This document shows positions 12,171 through 25,189 of a DNA stretch of 64,000 nt, piece after piece. The stretch's first letter is position 1. Every line of letters starts with the position of its first letter. The stretch is from Cristatella mucedo (Eukaryota; Bryozoa; Phylactolaemata; Cristatellidae), in the NCBI GenBank assembly GCA_009760855.2, contig WPIO01000110.1, positions 319,501-383,500 on the forward strand. Reading direction: 5' to 3'. Both the position numbers and the translations under genes were made by a program. The notes below the pieces were generated by a model. The model was not told the DNA's origin. It was given only the letters and a program-made list of their open reading frames with translations, and did not search any database.

Positions 12171-12350
12171 TGACAGCCTCATTCATAAATCTGCAAAATA
12201 GACTTAAAGGCTATTATCGTCACTTTTAGTGGTCAATAAAGGATCGCTCACAGCTGTACTCGAATCCACGACCCGGGTCGTGAAGAGTGAGCCCCTTACC
12301 TCGGGTCTTAAACTTGAGGGCACTGACGATCACACCTCTACTTCAGGGTG
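12165..12350 (-). mobile_element. SINE-B, tRNA-like repeat (degenerate)
   Basis: Reads in reverse as a tRNA-like head (CACGACCCGGGTCGTGGATTC, then a worn B box), a GATCCTTTATTG block and a tail ending near GAGGCTGTCAAATCAGC. The same order is seen in reverse at 44.7-44.9 and 49.5-49.7 kb. Confidence 0.55.
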
Positions 12351-13138
12351 TACGCCTACAAATAGCATCGTGTCTCCTAAGAGATGTGAGTAGCGTGGGC
12401 AGCAAGATGGCCTCTTCCACAGTACCATCGAAAATTGCGGTACTGCTATTTAGCAGGTAGATGGAAAAGTGGAACGAACTAGCGGAACTCTGGTTCTGGC
12501 TTATAATGCTCAGCTAGGACACAAACTAACGCAGATATTTACATGGACGAGCAGACAAATCAGGGGCTCAAAAAGAATAAGATAACAGAGCAACAGCAGC
12601 TCTCTTTGCTTTCTCACTGCCCAAGGATGAATGATGGGAAAATTATTCAGAGCCCAGCTGACAAATCCTGGACGGCGATATTAGCAAAGTTAGCCAGCAG
12701 AGATCGCTTCTTTTGGACAATGATAGGAGCGATTCAATAGAAGACCTTAGGCTTTAGAACACACAAGTGGTCACGCTCCATATTCGACATCGAAAGAGCA
12801 GCCTCTTAATGCCGGCGGGATCATTGGTTCCATCAGGAGGCGATACCACACCTCCAAAGGCAGGAGAAGATTTGAGGAATAAATCAAATTTCGTGAATCA
12901 ACTAACAGAAATGTGTAGGTGCACAGCATGTCTACTGTGACACTGGAACGGGTTTTTGTAAGCAATGCTCTTTATGCTTGAGCCAGCGTCGCCGGTTTCA
13001 TCTGGGATTTACGGAAAATGCTTGGTGAAATTATGGAATTTGCATCACATCTTCACTTCACACCCTGTAGCTTTGTGAACTTTGCAAATTCTACATCACA
13101 AACTTCAGGTGTGCACTAAGAGCTGTCACATATTTTAG

Positions 13139-13198
13139 GAGCGTCTGAGACCGTCACACTTGACGGCAAACGTATATAAGATGATAATCACCCACACG
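13139..13198 (+). CDS. possible exon of an unrecognised plus-strand gene
   Basis: A 60-nt, phase-0 open segment (20 codons) lies between a good acceptor (CACATATTTTAG) and a donor (CACACG/GTAGGT). The other two frames contain stops. It joins in phase to the terminal candidate exon at 13409. Earlier exons were not found with matching phase, so support is limited to splice signals. Confidence 0.3.
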
Positions 13199-13408
13199 GT
13201 AGGTCAGTACTCTATCAAGGTCCGATGTTGGCTCTTCCCCACCCGGAACCACAATTACCATCCTAATTAAGAGCAGTACCAAGCATCTGCTGTATTTCTT
13301 GGTGGGATCTTCACCTAGCAATCTCTGCTTTGTCAAAAAGCTGTGGAAGCATTAACAGCGAGCGTCACATTTAAAAACTATAAGTATACTGAAACATCTT
13401 TGCTTTAG

Positions 13409-13645
13409 CATGGCGATAGCACGGTGTTTTGCATAATGGAAGGCGAAGCCCTAATTAATATTTCAACCTTCCTGGATCTATTGTCTAAACAGCATTTTAA
13501 TGGCATTGTGTGGCAAGATTTTAAAACTAACTTTCAACTAGAGATGGCATGTGACTGTGCTATGGGAAACCCACTGGAACTAATTACTCGACTCTGCAGG
13601 TCACTCCCTATTAACGGCATTAGGAGCACAGAAGCGATCGAATAA
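13409..13645 (+). CDS. possible terminal exon of an unrecognised plus-strand gene
   Basis: After the acceptor CATCTTTGCTTTAG a phase-0 frame of 78 codons runs to TAA. It has ordinary protein composition: alternating hydrophobic residues, five cysteines, and a helical pattern (INISTFLDLLSKQHFNGIVW and onward to PLELITRLCRSLP). The spacing of hydrophobic residues around the tryptophan faintly recalls a death-fold helix bundle, but I would not assign it. It is followed at once by an L2-1 fragment. An alternative is a chance frame of low-stop sequence. Confidence 0.35.
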   Translation, partial: HGDSTVFCIMEGEALINISTFLDLLSKQHFNGIVWQDFKTNFQLEMACDCAMGNPLELITRLCRSLPINGIRSTEAIE

Positions 13646-13849
13646 AACGCTGAACGTCTATCTTGTATGTGGGTTTCTTAAACTATTACCTTAAAAAGAT
13701 TTGGCCTCGGTCCGTCAGACCAGTTGTTACCTATCCATATCGGACAGATAACAAACGGGAGGCGTTTTTCGCCTTCATTCGGCCCAGAATACAAGCAGTC
13801 AAGTCCAGAACTAGTTATGCCATTTCACATCATCCAGCTTGTTAGAGTA

Positions 13850-14184
13850 AATAAGTATGGATGCTGCAGCCAGATGCCTTGAAGGCAGAGATACGTCATG
13901 TCTGAAGTAAATATTACAAATATCCCGAAAGCGCATCTATTTATCACAGCATTTAGTGGATCCATTTGATTCTTCCTTTGTTTGTTTATGCGTGCTGACA
14001 CTATGCATGCTGCCTCTAACCATACTTGCACTCTAACTCAATACATGTCACCTCTAACCGTTTTAGACTGATTTTCATTGAGCATTTTACTACAAACCAC
14101 TCGATTATTCTTCCTTAGCGGCAAATTTAAAGTGCTATAAAGGGAGTGAGTTCTCTGAGGGCACCATACAAAATATATATTATT
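13850..14184 (+). mobile_element. L2-1 LINE, degenerate 3' end
   Basis: Recognisable from the C-terminal ORF sequence (CTATTTATCACAGCATTTAG) through the 3' UTR (GACACTATGCATGCTGCC) to a decayed hairpin (AAAGTGCTATAAAGG...GAGTTCTCTGAGGG) and an AT-rich tail. Confidence 0.75.
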
Positions 14185-16694
14185 GTTATTTCGTTTTGAG
14201 CATGCAACCGATAGTTAGGCAACGTTTTCTTGAACTTGGTAGCTCGTGACGGCGATCGGTTGTACCGTGCTTCGTCCCTGAACTCTGAACTCTGCAGCCA
14301 GCAGTAGGCTCTCTTCTGAACTCTGTTCTGAACTCTGTAGCCAGCAGTAGGCTCTTTTCCCTGTTCATGATCTGAAAATCAGCACTCCACTCAAATGATT
14401 TGCATGTCCAAATAAGTCATGTACTCTCTTATAATAGTTTAAACCAACGTAGAAATTTTCTAACACAGTTCATGCAGGACGAACACCCTTAAAGCAGAGT
14501 CTGTTCTCGCGTGACGGTACAGCTGACTTTGGAGAATACTTTTAAGGGCAATATAACTACATCATTATAGAACAGGAACTGAAACAATATATTTATAAAT
14601 TTACTTACCAATGCGTGTATGTGGCCTATGCTCGAGAGGCCGGTGTGTTTATTATGCTTGGGTGTTTTAAAATTTAAAAGTGGCCAGGAATTACTTCTTA
14701 CTACTCTAGTTATGGATACCTTAAATGGAATACTATTTACTTATATCGCAACGGATAAATCTAAGACTCAGCCAATTTTCATTGAAAGCCTTTTAATTAT
14801 TTACTTAACGTTTGCCTCATGCACGTGAAAAAATATGCTGCCATAACTTTACTTCGGAGATACCTTGGTTGAGTAATTGATTTGGTAATGTTAGACGCCA
14901 TTTACGTCGCAGAAAAACTAAGTGGAACAGGCCAACTGGCTTAACAGGATTAGATTAGTATTCTAATATCCATGCCAATTAAATTTCAAGATTGTTTGAC
15001 GATTAGATTGAAATGAGAGAATTGGTTGCATTACAAATTCGTAATAAGCAGAAAATGTAACTGATCTGGTGTAGTCGTTGAATGAAAATATTAGAGATGA
15101 GTCTATGTCGTTTGCATCTCGGCTTTGGAATCCCTTGCTATAGCAGGGCGTAATCCTCTGAAATGCGATGCAAAAAACACCCAAAAAGATACTTGGTGTT
15201 GCAGGTAAATTTTGTTCATAATGATGACACAAGCAGTACGAAAGTCAGTTAACCCTATTCATTTCGATTATTCTGCTACCTATTTTGTGATCACAGATCA
15301 TCTGCACATAGTAAGTTTACTTTGTCCCTGAAGGTTTTGTCAAAGAAGATTAATAATGAAAAATGTCCCACCACCCGGGTGCCACTCAGCCAATCGCCAT
15401 CACTGGAGGTTAAATAGCTCGAATCAGTGGCTGCACAAAGTGATGCCACTATTGGGCATAATAATAATTGTCTAGCACGACTAGTTTTCATTTAGTCTTT
15501 GTCAAGCTTGCCAATGACCCTCAGGGGGCTCTGTGAAGCAAGTCTCCGTTGGCTAGATTAGATTTATAGGGTCCTTGAAGCATGTGTCTAAGCTATGATA
15601 GTGTTCAAGACTAGTTTAAACTAATATCTTAAATTTATTTACCCAGACTTTAGTAAAGATAAATGTCCTCTAAACAGTTAGAAATATGTATACTGATCAG
15701 GAAAAGTCACTATATTCTTGAAAGCCAAGACTACCGTGTCAGTAAAGTCAACTTGCGATTTAGCATTACAAATGGCTTATCGCATGGTTTATTCAAGAAC
15801 TTTTATTATTAAAATATTAAGTGCTTTTTGAACCAGAATAATTATATCTACATGCGTTGCCTAATAAAACCATCAATCAAAGCAGTGACTTGCCCAAACT
15901 ATTGAGGCACTTGGTGTTAGCAATATAGCTCCATGGCTTTTCTTAAGGCTGCTAACAATTTTTGTGAGGCAATTTTTCAGAAGCATTCTTATATAATTCA
16001 TTTATTTTGACAGCCGTGTGCATCCCTCTTTGTACCCTTTCACTACTGCTGTCCATACTGCTAGCCGGGCTTCAACATGCCGTCCGAGAATTAGCATGCA
16101 TCTGAACAATCCGGTTTATATATTTCCAATTAGTTATATCGGAGCAAATCTCATTGACTATAGCTCAATCTCCTAAGATACGCGAAAGATCTCAAAATTC
16201 GATTTGTTCAATCTAAGAAAAGGAGGACCTCTTTCACATGGTTCACGCGCAATTGTGGCTAGGAATGTTCATATTTACCCATAGCAATATTTCGCTTATC
16301 CTTTCTTGTCTACCTTATATCCAGATTAAATATTTCCTGGGCGGAGTGTTTACCAGATTTTTTAGTGCATCTCAGACTCAATGGCACTTTTAACAAAGAT
16401 ATGAATGACTAAGTTGCAGAAAATTAAAACATGAATTGGGTTGGTTCTAAAGAACTACGGAGTTAGTGCGTCATGCAAACCCAATATCAAAGGATAACCA
16501 AGGTGATGATTAGTTGCATGTACGCCATGTCAATCGGTAAATAGATGCGACGCCCATGCCATGCAGAGTCTTTCGATGAGCATTGTCTGCATACAGCATT
16601 GTGATAGCGTAGTATTGACTACACAGAATGCTGTCTTGCTCTGCCTTTGTCCCTTTGTCTGTATATGTTGCTTTGGCTTTAACAGTAGTCTCAT
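14185..16694. other. no supported gene
   Basis: AT-rich sequence with no convincing exon or repeat. A short local repeat (CTCTGAACTCTGTAGCCAGCAG, two copies) is present at 14278-14350. Confidence 0.35.
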
Positions 16695-18140
16695 ACATTG
16701 CTTAGGGTCTACAACGACCTACTTAGGAATGCAGACATGGGTAGTGTGTCTTTGCTTGTTTTGCTCGATCTTTCGGCAGCTTTTGACACCGTCGATCACA
16801 AAGTTCTTCTAGAGCGCCTCTCAACTCGCCTGGGCATCACTGGCACTGCTCTGCAGTGGTTTAGGTCCTATCTCAGTGTGAGACTCCAGAGTATTGACGT
16901 GAATGGCCAAAGATCATCTGAAGTACCTCTGAAATATGGAGTACCTCAGGGCTCCGTGCTACGTCCGGTTCTTTTCATGGTTTATACTCTCCCTCTTGCT
17001 GATGTGATTGCCAAGCACAATCTAGGCTTTCACTTCTATGCGGATGACACTCAGTTGTACCTTTGCTTTGATCCCTCCCAGCCTTCGAGCACCTCAAATT
17101 CTCTCAACTCACTTGCTGCATGCATTGATGACATCCGATCATGGATGGCAGCAAATTTTCTAAAACTAAACGATGATAAAACTAACTTACTAGTTATGGG
17201 CAAACCTAGTGTTATTCAGAAATTGGAAAGGCTGACTTTCAAAATTGGCTCTGCCAGCATATCTCCAGTTGCATCAGCTCGAAATCTAGGTGTCATATTC
17301 CAAAGCGACCTCTCGTTAGACGACCACATCAGCTCCACAGTCAAATCAGCCTATTTTCAGCTTCATAACATTGCTAAAATTAGGGATTGTTTAGATAAGG
17401 ATACCACGTCCAAGTTGGTCCATGCATTCGTGACATCTCGTCTCGACTTCTGCAACTCACTGCTTACTGGCCTACCAGCATGTGCGATCAGGCGATTGCA
17501 GCTGGTGCAAAACTCTGCAGCCAGGCTTGTCTGTCGTGAGCGTCGCAGTTGCCACATTACTCCACTTCTCGCCGACCTGCACTGGCTAACAGTCAAGCAA
17601 CGGATTGACTTCTAGGTCTTGTCGCTCACTTTTAGGTCCCTTCATTCTATGGCTCCAGCCTATTTCTCCGACATACTCCCGCAACAGGCAAAGCGTCGTA
17701 CTACCCGCTTTACGGAATCCAACAGTCTAGAAATACCTCGTACAAACCTTAAATCCTTTGGAGACCATGCATTTAGTTCGTATGCTCCCAAAGCCTGGAA
17801 CTCCCTCCCGACCTGCGTCAGAACATCCCCTGACCTGACCACATGTAAAAGGAACCTAAAAACACACCTATTTAGGACAGCATTTAATGGGTCCCTGTGA
17901 TTCGTTCTTGATGTGCTTATGAGTGCTGACACTGTGCATGCTGCCACTAACCACATTTGCATGCTGACCCTGTGCATGTCACCCCCAACCATGTTGTCCA
18001 TTTTGTTTGTTTTTCAAGCATGATTTTACTCACCATTCAATAGCATTTCCCTTTGCAGCAAATGTAAAGCGCCTAGAAAGAGATTAAGTTCTCTGAGGGC
18101 GCTTTATCAAGTACATTATTATTATTATTGTTATTATATA
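16695..18140 (+). mobile_element. L2-1 LINE, 5'-truncated copy with nearly intact reverse transcriptase
   Basis: The copy starts abruptly inside the RT domain. It encodes, in order, LLDLSAAFDTVDHKVLL, the GVPQGSVLRPVLF block and the catalytic FYADDTQLYL box. The C-terminal part follows (SRLDFCNSLLTGLP; LVQNSAARLV; HITPLLADLHWL), then RSLHSMAPAYFSD. These are hallmarks of the L2/CR1 group. One TAG at about 17613 (where other copies read TTC AAG) breaks the frame, which resumes to 17900. The 3' UTR ends in a hairpin (18066-18105) and ATT repeats. No endonuclease is present, so the copy is dead, though among the better preserved. RT copies LINE RNA at the nicked target. Confidence 0.92.
18066..18105 (+). 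promoter_or_regulatory. L2-1 3'-terminal hairpin
   Basis: AAAGCGCC (18066-18073) pairs with GGCGCTTT (18098-18105). Inside it AGAGA (18079-18083) pairs with TCTCT (18090-18094). In stringent L2-type LINEs such as UnaL2 a 3' stem-loop in the RNA is recognised by the reverse transcriptase; the same role is inferred here. The stem recurs in many copies in this window. Confidence 0.7.
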
Positions 18141-19980
18141 TTTTAGAGTTAGTACTGCATCGGCCAGGCTTTTGCAATGATAAAAACCCGATACAATGTG
18201 CTTCCTCATGACTTAATAAGTCTCGGGGCGAAGGGTGTCATTTCTACAAACACAGAAACCTACTCCAAGCACATTTAAGACATTCCATCTATTAGGATAC
18301 TTCAAGATACGACTCCAAGCATGCTGAAGGCGTGCCATCTGTTAAGATCCTTCAGGATCCATCTACGAACACGACTGACCTACTTTCGCAGTCGATTATT
18401 TAATTTATAAGCTTGCAGCACAAAATCTCCTAGGGGTTCCTGAAGGAAGAACGTAATTAGTATTACTATTTTCAGAACCGGAAGCAGCGATGAATGAAAG
18501 AACTCCAACGTGCTGCTTTTATGCCTCATGGTGATATAAATGAATTGCCTACTTGCAGCCAATCCAAAGCCAGACGGTTCTAATTTGCTTTTCCAGAGTC
18601 TTTCCAGATTAATTCGTACAGTTTTGCCGGCACCCTGGAGGACGCGAAGATATGATATTAAGAAGCTTTACATGTTGAGTTATATGGCTTCGTTCTCATA
18701 ATTACTCTCCCAATTTGAGAACCTAAATGTGCAAGCCAAAGTGCAGCGGAATCCATAGACTCGACAATCTCGAATTCCCTCTCTAGTTATTTGAAGATTC
18801 AATTGCTTCAGTGACTAGAACCACAGATCCCGTCTAAAATAAAACTAGCCCAGCTTACTCAGCAAGCATTTGCCATTCATGCTTTTCTGCTTCGATTTAA
18901 TAAAAGGGTGACCCATTTCTAGAAAACACTTGCTGCTGTGCAATGAAGACGGATTGCCAGAAAGCTCCTACAAGGTTCTCTCAGTGCTGTAGCCCCATTA
19001 TTCAAGTACTCAGATAGTAACTGGGTTTACATTGGTTCCTTTGGTAGGGCTATGTAGGCATTTGCTCGCCGTCCAAGCGAGCACCGTATGTCGACTCCTG
19101 GTACGTAGCACAACTATCGTTTCTTGTCACTTGCGAACTCTCGTCATTGATCTTCGCACATTGCATCTGGAAACTCGTGCAGCTAAGACCCATTTAAAGC
19201 ATAGATTTTCACTGCTTGACCGTCTGGCCTAAGAAATTACGTGCATAGGGACATTGAAAAGCTTACTGCTTACGGATGTCCGTTGTGCCGCGGCCCACCA
19301 CACCACACCGGCTAAGGCATTAGGTTTGGCTATGCCGACTGATATTGACCCGGCTGTTAGGTATGATTGCGTTCTCCTAATATCGTCGGGCCCCTGTCGT
19401 TAAGATGCATTCGCAGATGCGGTTGATGGTGCTGGGGGCCGTAAATTCGTCATTACTAAAAGAAGGCCCGCTTTGATGAGGCAGGGGCTCTGAACCCGTT
19501 TGGCCCTGCTAGGTTGCTTTTTCCAGAATCGTCTCGAATCGCCCCTTCCCGACCTCCCCCAATATCTGAAGCGAATAGCTCAAAACAATATATTGGCCGT
19601 CGGACTTGCTGTAACCACGACTGCTCAATGCTTGTCTATACAATTCTTCCTCAATGAGCTATTAGAACGAAATAATAAATGACATGCGAAGTGGCGCCGG
19701 CCTCGACCTGCTCTCCTTGACTAAGCCTAGCTAAAATTAGCCGAAAAGCCCGACCACAAAACAACCCAAGCACACCAGGCTTTTCATTCCATACTCATAC
19801 AAAACAATCTAAACTAAAGATGAGTCGCCTTTGCCACACTGTCCTCCCTCAAATTCAAATCATTTGCAATCTCTTCAAAGCAGTATTTTAAATCTCTCGT
19901 TTGGAGTTCAACCGATAACAGTGTGCCAATGGAGGTGGTTGTCTACTGGGAGCCAGATACCAATTCTTCCTTTGTTTCAT
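18141..19980. other. no supported gene
   Basis: No exon or repeat that I can defend. A local repeat of the type GACTCCAAGCA...GCCATCT occurs at 18260-18345. Short open frames at 19032-19232 and 19500-19682 have no recognisable content. Confidence 0.35.
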
Positions 19981-19984
19981 GTAA

Positions 19985-22620
19985 TGATGTGTGCAATAAA
20001 TACATCTCTTCTCGTATGGGTGATTTTAACATTCATTTTGATAACTTAAATGAAGACTTAAGTGCCAAAACTTGAGCACTGACTGATGCCTATTCAATTG
20101 TAGCTTATGAGCATCACCCTACACATATCAAGGTTGACACACACACATAAATCTTTTCCTTTAAATATTTACCATAATAACCTTAATTACAATATATCTT
20201 TTAGTTTTATAATCAAATGCGGATGCTATTCAATCTCCAGTGTGTGCATTCCTAGAAATCTAATTCACCTTCGAATCGCAAAACCTCAAAACTATGTTTC
20301 GGCGTAAGAGTGAATTATTTTCCAACTTGCTTAATCACCCTTCCGCCAGTAAATTAAAATGGAGTGCTACCATACGATACTAGCTGACACATCCGACGAG
20401 TTTGCATCAACTGACTAAGGTCACGGTGTAATTTCGCTCAGAGGGTCTATGATCGAAATCAGATAATTAACAACCCAGGTCTTACTAAGTCCATGCTTGA
20501 GAAAACATATTCGAGATCAGGTCCGAATGTCCATGGACAAGCATACGCAGGCTAATGTAGATTATACGAACTCATCCTTGTAGAAGAATAGGTTTAGCAT
20601 ATATAAAAAAAAGTTGAATCGCAAATGTACTATATAAAAACACTAATGTCTACGATAACTATCGCCTTAACCGCTCCCAGGTTAGTTCCTTACCTAGTGA
20701 TCCTTCTGGTGATCTAGCTGATCGCTTGTCTAGATTTTTCGTCAGCAAAATTAACAAGATCAGAGTGTAAATCAACGATGGAATTCCTTATTCACTCATG
20801 TTCCTCAAAAATTATCCCACATGACTCCCTTCCCCCATTTAAGTGCAGCATCTCAATATCAATATTCAAGATGACCAGGAGTGACAGCACTCCAAAAATC
20901 ATCTCCCGATTACAAATTACTACTCCTGTCGAGATTTCTGTCACTGTTCTACTTTGGCGATGCATAGATCTGCAGTGGCCGAGAATAAATAACATAATAA
21001 AGATGTCCTTAGTTTCAGGTAATGTCCCTGCCACTTTTAAAATAGCTTATGGTAGGCTGCTAATAAAAACAACAAGACTTTTCAGTCTTTCTTCTATCAT
21101 TCATATTGAAGGCACTAGAACAAGTTGTTTCAAAGGAGCTGAAGAATTAAATTTTAAATTTAAATCTAGCAAGCGTCTGTCTCGTTTTTAGAACTAAGTA
21201 TTCTACAGGGTCAGCCTATCTTGGAATATATAAAAGCCTTCGCAGGACTGCAGACTTAGACCATATCTTCCTTCTAGTTTTGCTTGACCTCTTGGCAGCG
21301 TTTGATGCTAATGATTATTAAGTCCTTCTGAAGTGCCACTCAAAAAGCTTGGGCATCATCGGCACTGCACTTCAATGTTTATTGTTCTACTTCAGTGGGA
21401 GATTCCAGAGTATTGCTGCTAATTGTAAATCCTATCGGAGGAGCCACTTAAGTATGGGGTACCTAAGGCCTCTGTGCTTAGTCCGCTACTCTTCATAGTT
21501 TATGCTCTCAGTCTTGCCAATGCGATCGCCAACAGCAATCTGGGCTTTCGCGCCTATGAAAATAACAGGGAGTACAGCTCTTACTTTGATTCATCTCATC
21601 CTGTATGCACTATGCCTCCTCTCAGCTCAATTGCTGGGTTTACTATTGTCATCCGCAAATTTGATGGCAGCAAACTGTCTCAAACTAAATGATGATAATG
21701 TTACATTAACGGTTGTCGGCAAACTAATTATGATTAGGAACTTGGTAAGCGTAACACTCAAAATTGGCTATGCTAGCATATCTCCTGTACCAAAGTGACA
21801 TTTGACTACATTATCACGTTAGCTTTACCGTACAATAGAGCACCTAGTTTCAGTATATAGCATTGCCACACTTTTCACTTGCTTAGATAGGGACACAAAT
21901 TCACAATTAATCTGTGCATTTGAGAATTCCCGTCTCGACTTCTGCAAGTCGCCGCTCACTGGTCTTTCGGCCTGTGCAATCAGGCACTTGAAGTTGGCGA
22001 AAGACTCTGCAGCAAGGGTGTTTACTTGTGAGCATTGAAGTAGAGACATCGCACAGGTTCTTGCCGACCTGCACTGGCTTCCAATACAGCACAGCATCAT
22101 ATGTATGTTTCCACAACTGTTTTTAGGTCTATTATTACATAGACTGCTACCCACCCATCATACCTAATCTCCTTCACCAGGATAGGCATTTATCCACTTG
22201 ATTTTCTGAATCAAAGGGTTTATCTATACTTCGCACGATTTTCAAATTTGTCTAATGTATTGCGTTTATCTAATGTACTTTCAAAGCCTGGAACTCACTT
22301 CCGAATGACGTCGTGACATTCCCTAACATGGAAAAATTTAAAAGATAATAACAACGCTCGTTTTTGTTAAAGCATTTGAGGCTCCTTGTGAGTTGTCAGT
22401 TACGTACCTATACTTGCTGGTATTGCACATGCTGCAACTATCCATTTTGACATGCTGTTACTGTCTCCGTTGCCCCAGCCATGCAACGCTTGTTTACATT
22501 GTGCATGGGACCACAAACTATTTGATCTTTCTTCTTGTACAGCATATGTAAAGTACTATATCTACATACTGATACAGCTGCCATCACAGATTTAATCTCT
22601 CTCTGGGAAAATTGTGAGCA
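19985..22620 (+). mobile_element. L2-1-like LINE, old full-order copy (endonuclease to 3' end)
   Basis: Heavily decayed, but retains the endonuclease motif MGDFNIHFD at 20016 and a linker resembling LPSDPSGDLADRLSRFF near 20690. Remnants of the RT domain follow (LLVLLDL-like at 21275; GVPQGSVL-like at 21450-21490; YADD box lost near 21556). The C-terminal part and a 3' UTR end near 22600. It is the only copy here that still shows an APE-type endonuclease motif. Many stops and frameshifts; older than the other L2-1 copies. Confidence 0.8.
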
Positions 22621-22646
22621 ATAAATAACTCTTTCGATGTCATGAG

Positions 22647-22735
22647 CTGGTTTGGTCTAGCGGTTAAAGTGTTCGCCCCGATCAAGGTCTGGCTTAGGTC
22701 GAGGGCTCGAGCCCCGACCAGAGATGAAAATTTAA
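22647..22735 (+). mobile_element. SINE-A, tRNA-like head only
   Basis: An A box (TGGTCTAGCGG, 22653-22663) and a B box (GGCTCGAGCCC, 22704-22714) are spaced as in a tRNA-type RNA polymerase III promoter. The same head (GCTGGTTTGGTC...) occurs at 58.75 kb. No LINE-like tail is visible. A tRNA gene is less likely because the acceptor and anticodon stems do not pair. Confidence 0.6.
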
Positions 22736-23074
22736 AAGTTCAATACAACAATCAAACGTGAGTCGAAAACTATCCTTAAAGTTTAACAATTGCTGCTTCA
22801 AACTCTTATGGAATAATCGTCATTGCGTAACAAAGATACCACCACCAAATGCTACAAACGTAGTTTTGCCACTTTCGTACTTTGTAACTGACATTACTAG
22901 AAAGTGCGAGAATCTGCTCGCTTCTTTGAGGCGTAGGTTGCACTTTCTGTCAGCTAACCTGATTACAATGGTCTCTCATCTTCGACTCGCTTGTCCCGAT
23001 CGTCGTAGTTTTGTTACCATCATCATTATTATCCCATACGTCAAATTATATCCAGCTTTTATTATATATTGTTT

Positions 23075-23602
23075 ACCATTTTGTCGATCACTTTTAGGTC
23101 CCTTCATTCTATGGCTCCAGCCTATCTGTCAGATATACTACCCCATCAGGCCAAGCATCGTACCACCCGCTTTTCGGAATCCAACAGTCTAGAAATACCT
23201 CGTACAAACCTTAAATCCTTTGGACACCGTGCATTTAGTTCATATGCTCCCAAAGCCTGGAACTCCCTCCCGACCTGCGTCAGAACATCCCCTGACCTGA
23301 CCACATGTAAAAGGAACCTAAAAACACACCTATTTAGGACAGCATTTAGTGGGTCTCTGTGATTCGTCCTTGATGTGCTTATGCGTGCTGACACTGTGCA
23401 TGCTGCCACTAACCACATTTGCATGCTGACCCTGTGCATGTCACCCCTAACCATATTATTCATTTCGTATGTTGTTCAAGCATGATTTTACTTACCATTC
23501 AATTGCATTTCACTTTACAGCAAATGTAAAGCGCCTAGAGAGAGATTAAGTTCTCTGAGAGAGCTTTATCAGGTGAATTATCATTATTATTATTATTATT
23601 AG
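23075..23602 (+). mobile_element. L2-1 LINE, 5'-truncated 3' end (young)
   Basis: Starts in the C-terminal part of the ORF (RSLHSMAPAYLSDILPHQAK) and stays open to the stop at 23360, then the 3' UTR, hairpin and ATT tail. By eye over 95% alike to the 16.7-18.1 kb copy in the shared part. Confidence 0.9.
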
Positions 23603-24257
23603 CTGTTAACAAGAGTATTGAGTTATATAACTCTTTATCTCCTCCTTGTAGTCTGCTGTTGTCTAGTGTTCTTGCTTGCGTAAAACACTAAGCTGAATAT
23701 ATTTATTCAAAGAGCTTTAAACCTTCGGCTTACTAGCCTGCCTGAAGATCAAGAGCCATTCACTATGTAGAAATATTCTGCTAGTTTCGTGAAGTGTTAT
23801 TAGTGATTTCCGAAACGGCGAACACTACGCGCCGCTTTCAATAACCAGAGTTGCATAGTATATCAGTGGGGAAACTTTTAGTTAATTAAGGAGCATATAC
23901 TATTTCGTCTCACATTTCATTCTCCTGTAAATACATCACTCGGTGATATTGCGATTGACGAAACTGTATCAACCGGCATTATTGATGTGATCTGATGAAA
24001 CGCTTCGTGTAGCAAATAAATAGGACCATAGGCATCTTAAATCGTTGACGCTGATAAAAACACTGGACAAAGTCGCAGCAAGAATGAGATACGAATCTTT
24101 TATTTGCAAATAGTAGCTGACAACAACATTTACGCAAAATGATAGTGAGCAGTGTAATGAGGACTGATTTTTAGCAAGTATGTAACGTGTAGAATGCACA
24201 TAACATTGGTAGAAACGTTTATAGTTGCCATTTTCTAAAGCTTTAGAAAACACAATC

Positions 24258-24549
24258 TCAACGCTTGACCGCATCAGATGCGTCTGGCGCGAATGAGAGA
24301 GAGGTGAACGCAGCATTGGCATAGTTTTGTGGCATATCTTCAGCAGCCTCACAAGCAGATTCGCTGGTCGTTGCCAACAAGGCTAGACCTGCAACGTGTA
24401 TGCGGCTAGAAAGCTTCTGTATCTCAAGAGAGCCACCATATTTAAGTGAAATTTTTGTTTTCGAATTGCCATGTGATGAAATGGCATTGCTTCCAGATGA
24501 CGGCGGCACATTCTCCGTCGATGGCGTCATGGACGCTCCCGTCGAGCCA
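24258..24549 (-). CDS. Locus B, exon 3 (terminal): tail of locus A paralogue
   Basis: Minus-strand terminal exon candidate behind the acceptor GTAATTTCTAG. In phase 2 it reads 96 codons to a TGA, rich in Ser and Thr. It contains VPPSSGS and, near the end, MPQNYANAAF, a PPxY-like motif with the first proline missing, followed by SLSFAPDAS. The ending of locus A exon 3 (PPSYESIAF...GFAP) is comparable in position and pattern. Exon 2 of this locus arrives in a shifted frame (see there), so whether this tail is translated is uncertain. Confidence 0.45.
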
Positions 24550-25189
24550 CTAGAAATTACGTCGACGGTGCGATTGGCGAAATGCTACGAGGGCAAAAGC
24601 GACCACTCTTAGACGAGGCGATCGCTAAGAATTGTCATAACAATATACATTAGCTAAAATTAATTTCGTATTTTAATCAAGACGAGGCAGTAGTTAGGAC
24701 TTTAACGAGATGCTAATAGAAGGTACTTGAAGCATGGACAAGTAGTTTGTTCTAGTAGGGGGCTGATAAGGCCAGCTTGTCAGTAGCACAGAGCTGTTGA
24801 GCACCATATCTTTTTATCTGAGACATAAATTATAGCTGCAGCTGCAGCAATAACAACGGCCAATGAAACTCTGGTTATATGCTGCTTATTCTTCCAAGAG
24901 CTCCCAAGAGCTTGTGACTAGCATGTCACCTGACACTCGCGCCAAAGCATACAGTGAGCATGTCAAGGTAATCGTGTGCAAGCCTGCAATCGGTATTCTA
25001 AAATTATTTCGCTCAAGCGTGCAATAAGCCTGCTAAGACTATGGCTCACGAGCCTGCAGATGCTGAGGACTCTAGCGGCCGGTTCGTCAGATGGTCGATT
25101 CGTAGGACTCACTTAATCAGGCATATGTTAGCGAAGCACACATGTAAAGAGGCAAGTCCTCGAGGGAAAATGGAAACGTGTATCACTGC

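Noticed and set aside
12754-12915. Plus-strand exon preceding the 13.1 kb candidate
   Set aside because: Open and flanked by splice-like signals, but it ends in phase 2 whereas the next candidate requires phase 0.
22647-22735. Functional tRNA gene
   Set aside because: A and B boxes are present, but acceptor and anticodon stems do not pair and related copies carry LINE tails, so SINE.
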